A stretch of DNA of 64,000 bases from assembly GCA_002010075.1 (NCBI GenBank), contig MTMG01000017.1, positions 55,141 through 119,140 of the forward strand, read 5' to 3'. The stretch is from Methanomicrobia archaeon JdFR-19. GTDB taxonomy: Archaea; Halobacteriota; Methanosarcinia; DSM-18856; Methermicoccaceae. A program made the position numbers and the translations under genes. The notes below the pieces were generated by a model. The model was not told the origin of the DNA and ran no database searches. It worked only from the letters and a program-made list of their open reading frames with translations. Below are positions 54,273 through 63,877 of this stretch, in pieces (position 1 is the first letter of the stretch; every line of letters begins with the position of its first letter).

Positions 54273-54875
54273 ATGGAAATGTTGAGTGTGAACAGAATTT
54301 GGGTAGTTATTCTGATGTTCACAATTCTTGGCTGTGTAGGTGGGGGAGGTAATATGGTGAATGAAAAAGTGGTAATGGTTATAGCTCCACATGATTTCAG
54401 GGATGAGGAACTGCTTGTACCCAAGAATGTACTTGAAGAGAATGGTGTGGATGTTGTGATTGCAAGTACGCAAAAGAAAGAGGCAGTGGGGATGTTGGGT
54501 GCAAGAATAACCCCAGATATTACGATATCTGAAATAGATCCTAACGAATTTGATGCCATTGTTATCGTGGGAGGAGTAGGTTCAAGAGAATATTTATGGA
54601 ACAATACAAATCTTCACGAGATAATCAGAGAATTCTACAAACAAAACAAAACGATTGCAGCAATATGTATATCTCCCGTTGTGTTGGCTCATGCAGGAGT
54701 TCTTGACCAGATGGATGCAACAGTTTTCCCAGATCCAGAGTGCATAGAAGAGATAGAGAGGTGTGGTGCCACATACGTTCGAGAGCCAGTTGTGGTTTCT
54801 GATAACATCATCACAGCAGATGGACCAAAAAGTGCAGAGGCATTTGGGAGAGAAATACTAAAATCGCTGAGATAA
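54273..54875 (+). CDS. DJ-1/PfpI-family protein with lipoprotein-like N-terminus
   Basis: 200 residues. A short hydrophobic stretch with FTILGC (Cys21) looks like a lipobox, which is unusual for this normally cytoplasmic family. The core shows KVVMVIAPHDFRDEEL, VVIASTQKK, VIVGGVGSREYL and the nucleophile elbow AAICISPVVLAHAG (Cys at AICIS). Relatives are deglycases, chaperones or proteases; activity is undetermined. It ends 12 nt before argC. Confidence 0.88.
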   Translation: MEMLSVNRIWVVILMFTILGCVGGGGNMVNEKVVMVIAPHDFRDEELLVPKNVLEENGVDVVIASTQKKEAVGMLGARITPDITISEIDPNEFDAIVIVGGVGSREYLWNNTNLHEIIREFYKQNKTIAAICISPVVLAHAGVLDQMDATVFPDPECIEEIERCGATYVREPVVVSDNIITADGPKSAEAFGREILKSLR

Positions 54876-54887
54876 GGAGTGGGTGGT

Positions 54888-55895
54888 GTGAAGGTCGGAA
54901 TAATTGGGGCATCAGGGTACACAGGGGGAGAACTGCTGAGGATATTGCTCCTCCACCCAGAAGTGGAGATAGAATGTGCCACATCAAGGAGGTTTGCTGG
55001 AGAACGCATTTCAAAAGTTCATAAACATTTGACTGGGCTCACAGATGCAGTATTTGAAAACCCAAAGCCAGAGAAAATAGCAGAAAGATGTGATTTTGTC
55101 TTTGTGGCTGTACCACACGGAAGTGCCATGCACATAGTTCCTGAACTGTTGGATGGAGGAGTAAGGGTTGTTGACCTCAGTGCAGATTATAGACTGCCAA
55201 AAGAGGTATTTGAGGAGGTATATGGAATCGAGCACATCTCCCCAAGGGAAGCAGTATTTGGTTTGTGTGAGCTTCACCCAGAAGTCAAAGATGCACAGCT
55301 TTGTGCAAATCCAGGATGTTATCCGACTGGTGCGGTGCTTGCTGTGGCTCCACTCGTTGCTGAGGGCATTGTTGAAAAGGTTGTACTTGATTCAAAAAGC
55401 GGTATAAGTGGGGCTGGAGCTGAGCCGAGCAGTGCTACACATTATCCAAATGTTTCTGATAATGTCTCTGCCTACAAACTCACAACACACAGACACACCG
55501 CCGAAATTAAACAAGAGCTTGAAAGACTGCATCCATATGTGAAGACATACTTTACACCACATGTTGTGCCTGCTATCAGAGGTATTCTAACTACTGCACA
55601 CGTATTCCTGAAAGAAACAATTGATGAAGAGACGATTCACACCTTCTATAGAGAATTCTACGCAGAGAAACATTTCATACGAATTCTGGATACCATTCCA
55701 ACTCTCTATGGGGTAAGAGGCTCAAATTTCTGTGATATAGGATTCGAAATTGAAAAGAACTCTGATAGAGTGGTTGTCGTATCTGCAATAGACAACCTAA
55801 TGAAAGGCGCATCTGGGCAGGCAGTACAGAATATGAACATCATGTGCGGTTTTGATGAGAGAGAGGGTCTGTGGATATCTCCAACAGCCCCTTAA
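54888..55895 (+). CDS. argC: N-acetyl-gamma-glutamyl-phosphate reductase
   Basis: 335 residues from GTG 54888 (VKVGIIGASGYTGGELLR). The nucleotide motif GASGYTG is at residues 7-13, the catalytic Cys is in NPGCYPTGAVLA, and HRHTAEIKQEL and SGQAVQNMN are conserved. It makes N-acetylglutamate semialdehyde for arginine synthesis. AAGGAG lies nine bases upstream. No other arg genes are adjacent. Confidence 0.95.
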   Translation: MKVGIIGASGYTGGELLRILLLHPEVEIECATSRRFAGERISKVHKHLTGLTDAVFENPKPEKIAERCDFVFVAVPHGSAMHIVPELLDGGVRVVDLSADYRLPKEVFEEVYGIEHISPREAVFGLCELHPEVKDAQLCANPGCYPTGAVLAVAPLVAEGIVEKVVLDSKSGISGAGAEPSSATHYPNVSDNVSAYKLTTHRHTAEIKQELERLHPYVKTYFTPHVVPAIRGILTTAHVFLKETIDEETIHTFYREFYAEKHFIRILDTIPTLYGVRGSNFCDIGFEIEKNSDRVVVVSAIDNLMKGASGQAVQNMNIMCGFDEREGLWISPTAP

Positions 55896-55940
55896 TTTTT
55901 ATATATGTTCTGATGTTAGAAGGAGTTGAGAGGGTTAACA

Positions 55941-56498
55941 ATGAACACTTCAAGAATGAACACTGATCTGAGAGTAAGAGACATAATGACGAAAGAGGTT
56001 GTGAGTGCGGATGTGAACACACCTCTTCATGAGATTGCGTCTCTCATGGTGAAATACGATGTCGGCTCAGTCGTGATGACTGAAGGTGGAGAGCCAGTAG
56101 GGATAATAACTGAGAGAGATTTTGCAAGAAAGGTAATACCAAAAAACAAGAAGCCAGAGGAGTTCTCTGCTAGGGATGTAATGTCTTCTCCCATTATTAC
56201 TATAGCACCTGATGAGACCCTAAACGATGCCATAGAAAAAATGATTAGGATGAAGGTCAGAAGGTTGCCTGTCGTTGAGGATGGGCATCTTGTGGGGATA
56301 ATAACTGACATGGACATAATACATGTGAGTGCAGGACTGACAGAGGTGTTGCGAGAACTTATAGAGATGCAATCCTCTCCCATCTATTTGGCGGTCGAGG
56401 AAGAGGAAGAGATGGGTGTCTGTGAGATGTGTGGTCAGCTTTCTGCTGACTTAAAACTTGTTGATGGAAAACTTATGTGTGAGAGTTGTAGAGAGTGA
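55941..56498 (+). CDS. Two-CBS-domain protein with C-terminal zinc ribbon
   Basis: 185 residues: tandem CBS motifs (VRDIMTKEVVSADVNTPLHEIA to PVGIITERDFARKVI, and ARDVMSSPIITIAPDETL to LVGIITDMDII), then a zinc ribbon CEMCGQ...CESC at the end. CBS pairs bind adenosine nucleotides and act as energy or redox sensors. It is the first of four consecutive CBS genes on this strand; the second starts 6 nt downstream. Confidence 0.88.
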   Translation: MNTSRMNTDLRVRDIMTKEVVSADVNTPLHEIASLMVKYDVGSVVMTEGGEPVGIITERDFARKVIPKNKKPEEFSARDVMSSPIITIAPDETLNDAIEKMIRMKVRRLPVVEDGHLVGIITDMDIIHVSAGLTEVLRELIEMQSSPIYLAVEEEEEMGVCEMCGQLSADLKLVDGKLMCESCRE

Positions 56499-56504
56499 GT
56501 GATT

Positions 56505-57509
56505 ATGAGCAAAAAAACAAGAATTGGAGTTAAAAAGGACTATCGAAATGTAAAGCTGTCTGCACCTTTGGATAGAGGTTCTGAAGAGTTTCATAGTCAT
56601 GAGGCAAAGCATCCAAGCGAAGTTGAGCTCCTCGGAACCAAGGATGTTGTATGTGTGCCAAGGACGACGACGATAATGGGTGCTGTGAAGACAATGGCGG
56701 AGCATAGTGTCAGGAGAGTGCCAGTTGTGGATGCAGGTTCGAGGATTCTGGAAGGAATTGTCCTAACAACACACATCGTTGATTTCCTTGGAGGGGGAGA
56801 CCGTCATAATTTGGTTAAAAATAAATACAAAGGAAACTTGCTTGCAGCCATAAACGAAGAAGTTAGGGAGATAATGGATGAAAATGTACCGGCAATTTCA
56901 GTTAGAGCTACATTTTCAGATGCCTTGGATACGATGATTGAAAAGGGTGTGGGTGGACTTCCTTTACTAAACAATGAAGACCGAGTTGTGGGGATTATTA
57001 CAGAACGGGATGTCATAAAGTTCGTTGCTGGGAAAACCCCAGAAGCAACTACTCATCCAAATACAAGATTACCATCTTTTGAAGGCTATTTACGAAAACT
57101 CTCAGAAAAACATGTTAAGGACTATATGAGTGACGAAGTGATATCAATGAGTCCAGAAGAAACAATAACAGAGGGTATGAGGGTAATGATATCACATGGG
57201 TTTAGAAGGATACCCTTGATAAGGGACGGAGTATTGGTTGGTGTAGTTACTGCGTCTGATATTTTGAGATATCTTGCAACAGGAGAAGTTTTTGAGAAGC
57301 TTGTAATGGGAATGACGCATGAGGCTTTTGATGTACCAATTAGAACTCTCGTAAGAAAGGATGTTGTTACAATAGGCAAAATGGCAAAACTAAAGGATGC
57401 TGCTCTTAAAATGGTCGAAAATCAAGTTGGATGCCTTCCTGTAATCCAAAAAAGAAATTTAGTTGGAATAATAACTGAGAGAGATATTGTAAGTTCTCTT
57501 GTAGAGTGA
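56505..57509 (+). CDS. Four-CBS-domain protein
   Basis: 334 residues with four CBS repeats: TKDVVCVPRTTTIMGAVKTM, VREIMDENVPAISVRATFSD, VKDYMSDEVISMSPEETITE and VRKDVVTIGKMAKLKDAALKM. There is no catalytic domain. A basic N-terminus precedes them. The two Bateman modules probably form a nucleotide-sensing ring; targets are unknown. Second of four adjacent CBS genes. Confidence 0.87.
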   Translation: MSKKTRIGVKKDYRNVKLSAPLDRGSEEFHSHEAKHPSEVELLGTKDVVCVPRTTTIMGAVKTMAEHSVRRVPVVDAGSRILEGIVLTTHIVDFLGGGDRHNLVKNKYKGNLLAAINEEVREIMDENVPAISVRATFSDALDTMIEKGVGGLPLLNNEDRVVGIITERDVIKFVAGKTPEATTHPNTRLPSFEGYLRKLSEKHVKDYMSDEVISMSPEETITEGMRVMISHGFRRIPLIRDGVLVGVVTASDILRYLATGEVFEKLVMGMTHEAFDVPIRTLVRKDVVTIGKMAKLKDAALKMVENQVGCLPVIQKRNLVGIITERDIVSSLVE

Positions 57510-57531
57510 GTTCTCGAGGGGTTGGCAGGAT

Positions 57532-58410
57532 ATGAAGACAGATGTGAAAGTTGAGAATATAATGAGTGCGCCAGTGTATGTAATCTCATCAAAGGAGCCA
57601 CTTTCAAGGGCAAGGAATCTGATGTTGAGGTATAAAGTTGGCAGGCTTGTGGTGGTTGACAATGACGTGGCTGTAGGAGTTATAACAAGAACAGACATTG
57701 CAAAAGCACTTCTACAACCAGAACCTATGTGGAGAAGGAGACCTGTAGATAGCATACTTGTAAAACATGCGATGAGCGAGCGTTTCATAAAAGTACATCC
57801 AAAAACAACAATTGAGGAAGCAACAATTCTCATGGTTGAAAATAATATCACAGGGGTGCCGGTTGTTGATGGCAACAACATTCTTGGTATAGTCACACTA
57901 ACAGACATTGTAAAATATGTCTCTACCCTTGATATCCCTGTACTTGTGAGAGAGGTGATGGAAGATTTTGTACCAACCGTGAATAGACACCAATCTATAT
58001 CTCGAGTAGTGGAGAAGTTCGAAACAGAGGGGATTGATAGGGTTGTTGTGCTCGAGGACAACGGTCATCCCGTAGGCATCATAACAAAGTCAAACGTTGC
58101 TTTGGCTGAGTTAAATGAGTTGTTGAAAGATATTTCACAAGGAAAGGAGATAAAAATGGTCAGAAAGGATTCTTACGGAGGTCAGAAGAAATATAGATAC
58201 ATAAAGGAGATGTCTCTCACAGCCGAGGATATCATGAGGGAGTCACTGATAACCGTTAGAGACGATGAAAAGGTGAGTGAGGCTGCGAAATTAATGATAC
58301 AGGAGAGGATTAGGGGACTTCCTGTTATAAACGAAAAAGACGAATTGTGTGGGTTACTGACTGAAGAAAATATAGCAAGCACGCTGTTAAGGAGGGGAGA
58401 GAATGACTGA
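57532..58410 (+). CDS. CBS-domain protein (four repeats)
   Basis: 292 residues: MKTDVKVENIMSAPVYVISS begins the first repeat, others start at VKHAMSERFIKVHPKTTIEE, VREVMEDFVPTVNRHQSISR and AEDIMRESLITVRDDEKVSE. A basic linker (MVRKDSYGGQKKYRYIKEM) separates repeats 3 and 4. There is no catalytic domain. Its stop overlaps the next CBS gene's ATG by 8 nt. Confidence 0.87.
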   Translation: MKTDVKVENIMSAPVYVISSKEPLSRARNLMLRYKVGRLVVVDNDVAVGVITRTDIAKALLQPEPMWRRRPVDSILVKHAMSERFIKVHPKTTIEEATILMVENNITGVPVVDGNNILGIVTLTDIVKYVSTLDIPVLVREVMEDFVPTVNRHQSISRVVEKFETEGIDRVVVLEDNGHPVGIITKSNVALAELNELLKDISQGKEIKMVRKDSYGGQKKYRYIKEMSLTAEDIMRESLITVRDDEKVSEAAKLMIQERIRGLPVINEKDELCGLLTEENIASTLLRRGEND

Positions 58411-59212
58411 CTCGATTGCTGAAATTAGCACACATGCTCCTACAATAGATAAAAATGAATACATCTCGAGAGCCCTTGACCTTATGGATAAGCACAAAAC
58501 GAGAAGATTACTTGTATTGCGAGAGGGCGAGGTGTATGGTGTATTGACACTTAGGGGAATTATGCGAACACTCGGGAGGAGGAGAACCTCAATTATTTCC
58601 CCTTCATCTCTCCATGTCACCTCAGCTGTAACAGATAATTACATAATAAACAGTGGTGAAATGTCAGTAGAAGAAGCAAAAAAACACCTTTCTGCTGGGA
58701 AAGAGGTAATAATACACAAGGAAGGAGATGATTGGAAGTGGATTGAACCAAAGAACTTGCTTGAATATTACAACGCACGTAAGATAGAAGGCAGTGCGAA
58801 TGAAGTAATGATCGAGAGTTATCCAGTACATTCAAAAGACAGGCTTATCCATGCCAGAAGAATCATGATAGAGAGAGATGTGGGAAGACTTCCTGTTATG
58901 GACGAAGGAGAGTTGGTCGGAATAATAACCGAATATGATGTTGCAAATGCTATGAGAGCCTTCAGAGAGCTTGTTCCAACAAATTATCAGGAAAACAGAA
59001 TTCGAATGATTCTTGTTGAGGATGTCATGAGCAAGAATGTGATATACTTTGAGCTGTCTACGCCACTCGAAGAAGTCGTGAAAACACTTCTGGAGCGCGA
59101 TATAGGTGGAGCGCCGGTACTCAATGCGATCGGTGATGTAGTGGGAATGCTGAATAGACGAACGATTCTCAGACGTTTGGTGGATGATAGAGAAAGATAT
59201 AAATTGAGCTGA
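58403..59212 (+). CDS. CBS-domain protein (fourth in the tandem cluster)
   Basis: 269 residues. A first, more divergent repeat (STHAPTIDKNEYISRALDLM) is followed by LTVTxxTDN-like linker sequence, then clear repeats ANEVMIESYPVHSKDRLIHA and VEDVMSKNVIYFELSTPLEE. It overlaps the preceding CBS gene and precedes a PRC-barrel gene, so the whole set is probably one operon arising by duplication. Confidence 0.85.
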   Translation: MTDSIAEISTHAPTIDKNEYISRALDLMDKHKTRRLLVLREGEVYGVLTLRGIMRTLGRRRTSIISPSSLHVTSAVTDNYIINSGEMSVEEAKKHLSAGKEVIIHKEGDDWKWIEPKNLLEYYNARKIEGSANEVMIESYPVHSKDRLIHARRIMIERDVGRLPVMDEGELVGIITEYDVANAMRAFRELVPTNYQENRIRMILVEDVMSKNVIYFELSTPLEEVVKTLLERDIGGAPVLNAIGDVVGMLNRRTILRRLVDDRERYKLS

Positions 59213-59237
59213 GCTGTTGATGTTTGGGGGAAAGAGT

Positions 59238-59516
59238 ATGCATATTGAGCTTACCAATCTACTGGGTTTAGACCTCTACACAACAAAGGGAGTATACGTT
59301 GGAAGGGTACAAGATGTGGTCATAGAGTCATCAGAAGGTGTAATCGTGAGCCTCGCGGTTGTGAATGTGAATAAAAAGCTGTTCAATGTTGGTAACAAAG
59401 GAATTCTGATACCATACAGGTGGATCACTGCAGTAGGAGACATAGCACTCATGATGCATCCCATGAAGGCATCATCAAGTGAGGAGAAAGTTCCTGAATT
59501 CAGGGCTGGAGAATGA
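59238..59516 (+). CDS. PRC-barrel domain protein
   Basis: 92 residues from ATG 59238 (MHIELTNLLGLDLYTTKGVYVGRVQDVVIE), a complete PRC barrel as found in archaeal RimM-like or CdvA-related contexts. PRC barrels bind proteins or RNA-processing partners. GGGGGAAAG lies upstream; an alternative ATG is at 59220. The stop overlaps the Thg1-like start (ATGA), so the two are coupled. Confidence 0.87.
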   Translation: MHIELTNLLGLDLYTTKGVYVGRVQDVVIESSEGVIVSLAVVNVNKKLFNVGNKGILIPYRWITAVGDIALMMHPMKASSSEEKVPEFRAGE

Positions 59517-60211
59517 AATCGTTCAAAGACTATGAGGTCTATTCAGAGCTTAGGGTTGTCCCTCCCATAATTGTGAGAGTAGACGGTGTAAACTTCAAAA
59601 AGAAGTTATCCGAGTACAAGAAACCTTATGATGAAAGACTAAAGAATGCGTTTGTTGAGGTTGCAAAGGCTATCTTCAACAGCCCATTCACACCAGAATT
59701 AATATACCTATTTTCAGATGAACTGAATGTATATCTCGAGAATTTGCCTTTTAGAGGAAGAATTGAAAAAATAAATTCTGTGGTGTCTGGACTTGTTTCT
59801 TCTTTGTTCACACTTCAAATGAACAAAGAGTTCTTCTTTGATTCAAGGGTGATTCCTATAAAGAAAGAAGAGGTTTTTGAGTACCTTGCATGGAGGCAAA
59901 ATGAGTGCTGGAGAAACTGTTTAAACTCATATGCGTTCTATACACTTCTCAAGGAAGGATATGACCCACAAGAAGCGATAAAAACGCTTGAGGGAATTAA
60001 AAGTAAAAAACTTCATGATATCTTGTTCTCAAAAGGCATAAATATAGCAAAGGTTCCGGCATGGCAGAGAAGAGGTATACTTATTTATCGAGAAGAATAT
60101 CAAAAAGAGGGCTATAACCCAATTACAGGAGAGAGAGTAAGCACTAAAAGGAAAAAAATAGTGGTGAATGAAGAAATCCCTCTCTTCAAAAATTTGAAGA
60201 ATAAAATTTAA
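59513..60211 (+). CDS. tRNA(His) guanylyltransferase-like protein (Thg1-like)
   Basis: 232 residues with the polymerase metal motifs [12 protein letters not shown] (residues about 22-33) and [10 protein letters not shown], both resembling Thg1/TLP active sites. Archaeal Thg1-like proteins add nucleotides 3' to 5' and either place G-1 on tRNA-His or repair 5'-truncated tRNAs. It converges on EF-2 with 4 nt overlap. Confidence 0.87.
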   Translation: MKSFKDYEVYSELRVVPPIIVRVDGVNFKKKLSEYKKPYDERLKNAFVEVAKAIFNSPFTPELIYLFSDELNVYLENLPFRGRIEKINSVVSGLVSSLFTLQMNKEFFFDSRVIPIKKEEVFEYLAWRQNECWRNCLNSYAFYTLLKEGYDPQEAIKTLEGIKSKKLHDILFSKGINIAKVPAWQRRGILIYREEYQKEGYNPITGERVSTKRKKIVVNEEIPLFKNLKNKI

Positions 60212-62394
60212 CTTAAAAAGTCCTCCGGCTTCGGTACTTCGAGCTTCAGACCCTTTCTTTCTCTAATGCCCCTTATAACATCCTCCAACATACCGGTGGG
60301 TACGGGCTCAAATCCGGCAAATTCTGTACTCCATATTGCTCTTCCTTCTGTTGCACTTCTCAACGCTCCCGCAAATCCAAATAGCTCTGCGACTGGGGCT
60401 TTCGCCTCGATGATGGTTATATCTCCCTCCTGTTCCATCGACAGAATTATCCCCCGTCTTCCCTGAACCTCCCGGAGAGCCCCACTCATGTGCTCTTGAG
60501 GAACATGAATGAACACCTTCTGCATGGGCTCAAGAAGTGTTGGGCTTGCCTTCAAAATGGCTGCATGAATTGCACTTCTCACTGCAGGTATGACCTGAGC
60601 TGGCCCTCTGTGAACAGCATCCTCATGCAATTTTGCATCAACCAACTTAACTTTCACGCCCTGTACTGGCTCTCTTGCAAGTGGTCCAGCCCTCATTACT
60701 TCCTCAAATCCTTGGTGTATTAACTCCATGGTCTCTCTGAGATGCTGTATTCCTTTGGTCACGTCAACAAACACATTCCCTTCATATATGTGCGTAACAC
60801 CTTTTGCATCTTCCTTGTCCATGCCCCCTTCTATCAACTTATTCCTTCTATCTAGTTCGTTCATCTTCATCGTTATCTCGCCATCTTTTATCATCTCAAG
60901 CACTTTGGGCTCTAATGGCTCAACCATTATGTAGAACCTATTGTGCTTGTTTGGTGATTTGCCCTCTACCACATCACTCTTCCCCAGCACGGTCTCTCTA
61001 TAGACAACAATAGGTGGCGAGGTTGTTATCTCAACACCTTTATCTCGTTCTATCTTATGACAGACAACTTCAAGATGTAATTCGCCCATCCCAGCAAGTA
61101 AATGTTCTCCGGTTTCTTCGTTGATTGTCACCCTCAAAGTTGGGTCTTCCTTCGATGTCTGGCGCAATACTTCTATGAGTTTAGGTAGGTCTTTCATGTT
61201 CTTCGCTTCAATTGCAACAGTAACCACCGGCTCACTGTAATGTCTTATCTCCTCAAAGGGTGTCATAGGAATCGACGATGCTGTGGTTCCAACTATGGCG
61301 TCCTTCAAACCAGTGACTGCCACTATATTGCCTGCTGGAACCCTCTCTACATCAACCCGTTCTGGACCCATATATATGCTGACTTGCTGAACTCTGTCAA
61401 CTTTATGGGTGCCAGAAATATGAAGGTCAACTCCTTTTTCAATCGTTCCAGAAAACAATCTCCCGCTTGCAACCTCTCCAGCGTGCGGGTCAACTTGTAT
61501 ATCAGTTATCATGAGGGCTATCGGGGCGTTTGGCTCGCAGTTCAGCATGGCTTGTCCAATCTCACTGTTGATGTCTCCTTTCCATATCACAGGGATTCTT
61601 TCTTTCTGGGCATCAAGTGGATTTGGCAAAAATCGAACTACCATATCATTCACGACTTCGTGGAGTGGGCACTTCTCTGCAAGCTCCTTTACATTATCAC
61701 TCTTGCAACACTCAATAACTTCTTTGAAACCTACTCCGCTCTTCTTCATATATGGCACACTGATTGCCCAGTTATACAAAGCTGAACCAAATGAAACACT
61801 ACCATCTGATGCACTGACCTTCCATTCTTGATATTTATCCGGTGCCATGTTCTTTATGAGCTTATTAACTTGGTCTATGACCTTTCCCAACTTTATCTGC
61901 ATTGTTTGAGGGTCGACTTTGAGCTCGTTAATGAGTCTGTCAACCTTGTTGATGAACAAGACAGGGCGCACCCTTTCTTTGAGAGCTTGTCTGAGAACTG
62001 TCTCTGTCTGGGGCATAACACCCTCAACAGCGTCAACAACCACAATTGCACCATCAACCGCTCTCATAGCACGAGTAACATCCCCTCCAAAGTCCACGTG
62101 TCCGGGAGTGTCAATGAGATTTATCAGATACTCTTCACCCTCATACTCGTGCACCATTGAAACGCTGGCTGCGTTTATCGTTATACCTCTCGCCTGTTCT
62201 TCTTCGTCATAATCCATGAAAAGTTGTTTACCTGCAAGCTCCTTGGATATCATGCCTGCTCCAGCAAGCAAATTGTCTGTTAGAGTTGTTTTTCCATGGT
62301 CAATATGTGCAACTATCCCCATATTCCTGATCTTCTCAGGCTTGTACATCAGCTCTTTAATTTTCTCTATTGTTTCTTTCCTCGCCCTCGCCAT
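60208..62394 (-). CDS. fusA: Translation elongation factor 2
   Basis: 728-residue GTPase driving ribosome translocation. Seen: G1 [17 protein letters not shown] (residues about 26-42), [35 protein letters not shown], and in domain IV the diphthamide region [20 protein letters not shown]. No break or TAG within. It is divergent from the secreted TAG-containing protein gene. Confidence 0.98.
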   Translation of the reverse strand: MARARKETIEKIKELMYKPEKIRNMGIVAHIDHGKTTLTDNLLAGAGMISKELAGKQLFMDYDEEEQARGITINAASVSMVHEYEGEEYLINLIDTPGHVDFGGDVTRAMRAVDGAIVVVDAVEGVMPQTETVLRQALKERVRPVLFINKVDRLINELKVDPQTMQIKLGKVIDQVNKLIKNMAPDKYQEWKVSASDGSVSFGSALYNWAISVPYMKKSGVGFKEVIECCKSDNVKELAEKCPLHEVVNDMVVRFLPNPLDAQKERIPVIWKGDINSEIGQAMLNCEPNAPIALMITDIQVDPHAGEVASGRLFSGTIEKGVDLHISGTHKVDRVQQVSIYMGPERVDVERVPAGNIVAVTGLKDAIVGTTASSIPMTPFEEIRHYSEPVVTVAIEAKNMKDLPKLIEVLRQTSKEDPTLRVTINEETGEHLLAGMGELHLEVVCHKIERDKGVEITTSPPIVVYRETVLGKSDVVEGKSPNKHNRFYIMVEPLEPKVLEMIKDGEITMKMNELDRRNKLIEGGMDKEDAKGVTHIYEGNVFVDVTKGIQHLRETMELIHQGFEEVMRAGPLAREPVQGVKVKLVDAKLHEDAVHRGPAQVIPAVRSAIHAAILKASPTLLEPMQKVFIHVPQEHMSGALREVQGRRGIILSMEQEGDITIIEAKAPVAELFGFAGALRSATEGRAIWSTEFAGFEPVPTGMLEDVIRGIRERKGLKLEVPKPEDFLS

Positions 62395-62501
62395 TTCACT
62401 ACCTCACACAAGAACCATCATAGAGTCATCTTAAAACCCCTCTTACACCTATTTAAGTATGATGGTTATGTTTTTATTCTAAATAAACAAAATTATCCAT
62501 A

Positions 62502-63065
62502 ATGATACGGGATATATCCATTGTACTGATTGTGATACTGGCCATTTCTCTCACAATTGGTAGTGTGGACTCTGTTTATACAGACGACAAAAAGTATAAG
62601 CTGAATGAAGTAGCGGTGATAACAGTTATTGCGGATGATGGGGACATTGTGAGTGTCCAAGTGAGTAAGAAGAATGGACCCACATACACAATTGTATGGA
62701 ACTCAAGTGCATAGATGATACCATACGCCACATTCGATGGTGATACAGGATATGTAGTTTTTAACTGGGATATTTCTCAATATAATGATGGAAAAGGCAC
62801 ATATAGAATCGAGGCATTCATAGGTGGTGACCCAGTATACGGTATTCCAACCGGAAAGTACACAACGGTCAAAGTAAAAAAATCAAAAAACACAAATGAA
62901 ATAGAAGAAAATGTGGAAGAGATTGAAAATATTGAAAGTGTGGGAAGTGCCACCAGTGAACCAGTTGGAGAAGTGATTGACGAGGGTGTTGTTGTTATAC
63001 AGGGTGAAGTGGTCAAAAGACACTTCTCACTCGTGAGTATTCTGAGAAGACTGTTTGGTATATGA
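62502..63065 (+). CDS. Secreted beta-sandwich protein with in-frame TAG at codon 71
   Basis: From ATG 62502 there is a signal peptide (ISIVLIVILAISLTIGSVDS), then a beta domain KYKLNEVAVITVIADDGDI...YTIVWNSSA, TAG at 62712-62714, and directly on MIPYATFDGDTGYVVFNWDI...GTYRIEAFIGGDPVYG, an acidic linker and a basic tail. The strands on both sides of TAG form one Ig-like domain; the second half has no signal peptide of its own. So the TAG is read as an amino acid, or the gene is broken. Total 188 codons ending TGA. Role unknown; it may bind a surface component. Confidence 0.78.
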
Positions 63066-63076
63066 CGCGACAAGAC

Positions 63077-63877
63077 TCAAATCTCTAAAAATGCCCTCCT
63101 AATTCCTTCCATGTTTCTTATCTCTTCGGCCTTTTTCTTTGCTGTCTCTATCGCATATTTTATCTGATCAAAAGTCAGGTTTCCAACTCTGCCTTTCTGT
63201 ACGGCAGTTATACAACCATCTGAGTCTACTACAACGGTTATTCTCGCCCCAGCAACTTGTTCCTCCTCTTGGACAGGGTCAATAAGCAATCTCCCCCCCA
63301 CCTCCACAAAAGTCACAGGGATTGGAACACTTCTCATTGGGAGGGGTTCATCTGAACCAAGGTCATATCTTTCTGCAGGTATCTTTGCATTGAACAGCGC
63401 TGCTATGGCACCAAGACCAGAGGCATCCATGATGTTTCCTCCATCATCCAGCACATGAACATCTATAAAGACTATCCAGACTTGCTCTCCCGAAGAAATG
63501 CAGAGTTTTGTTAGGTCTATACAATTCGATTCCCTCACTCCCCTGTCCACAACTCTCGCAAGTTCAATGGCATCCTCACTTGGGGGTCCCGCCTCGAATA
63601 GTGGAGAGGCAGCAGGTATTAACTCAACATTCGTTATAATCACACCACTTTCTGGTGCATCTGGAAACGGTTCTCCGGGCTGTATTTTAACACCCACCAC
63701 GACCTGGGTATCGCCCCACACGACTCTTGCAGAGCCTTCGGCTTTTTTTATAACTCCGGTTTCCAAACTTATACTCCTAATTTCATCAAAACCTCTTCCA
63801 TCAAGTCTTTTACCCTGAATGATGAGATTGTAGATGTAGTCCTTTCTCAACTCAGCCATCACTTCTTCACTCGTCAT
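63077..63877 (-). CDS. rrp42: Exosome complex component Rrp42
   Basis: 266-residue RNase PH-fold subunit that is non-catalytic but completes the Rrp41-Rrp42 hexamer of the archaeal exosome. Seen: IIQGKRLDGRGFDEIRSI, VVVGVKIQPGEPFPDAPESG and VFIDVHVLDDGGNIMDASGLGA. Its start overlaps the Rrp41 stop by 11 nt (rrp41-rrp42 operon). Confidence 0.96.
   Translation of the reverse strand: MTSEEVMAELRKDYIYNLIIQGKRLDGRGFDEIRSISLETGVIKKAEGSARVVWGDTQVVVGVKIQPGEPFPDAPESGVIITNVELIPAASPLFEAGPPSEDAIELARVVDRGVRESNCIDLTKLCISSGEQVWIVFIDVHVLDDGGNIMDASGLGAIAALFNAKIPAERYDLGSDEPLPMRSVPIPVTFVEVGGRLLIDPVQEEEQVAGARITVVVDSDGCITAVQKGRVGNLTFDQIKYAIETAKKKAEEIRNMEGIRRAFLEI

Noticed and set aside
61240..61785. 181-residue plus-strand ORF
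   Set aside because: Antisense to EF-2, which is intact and highly conserved.
2025..63065. The interrupted genes as simple pseudogenes
   Set aside because: All interruptions are TAG, downstream sequence is conserved and in frame with no other lesions, and TAG is unused as a terminator in the window. Independent decay would give mixed stops and frameshifts.
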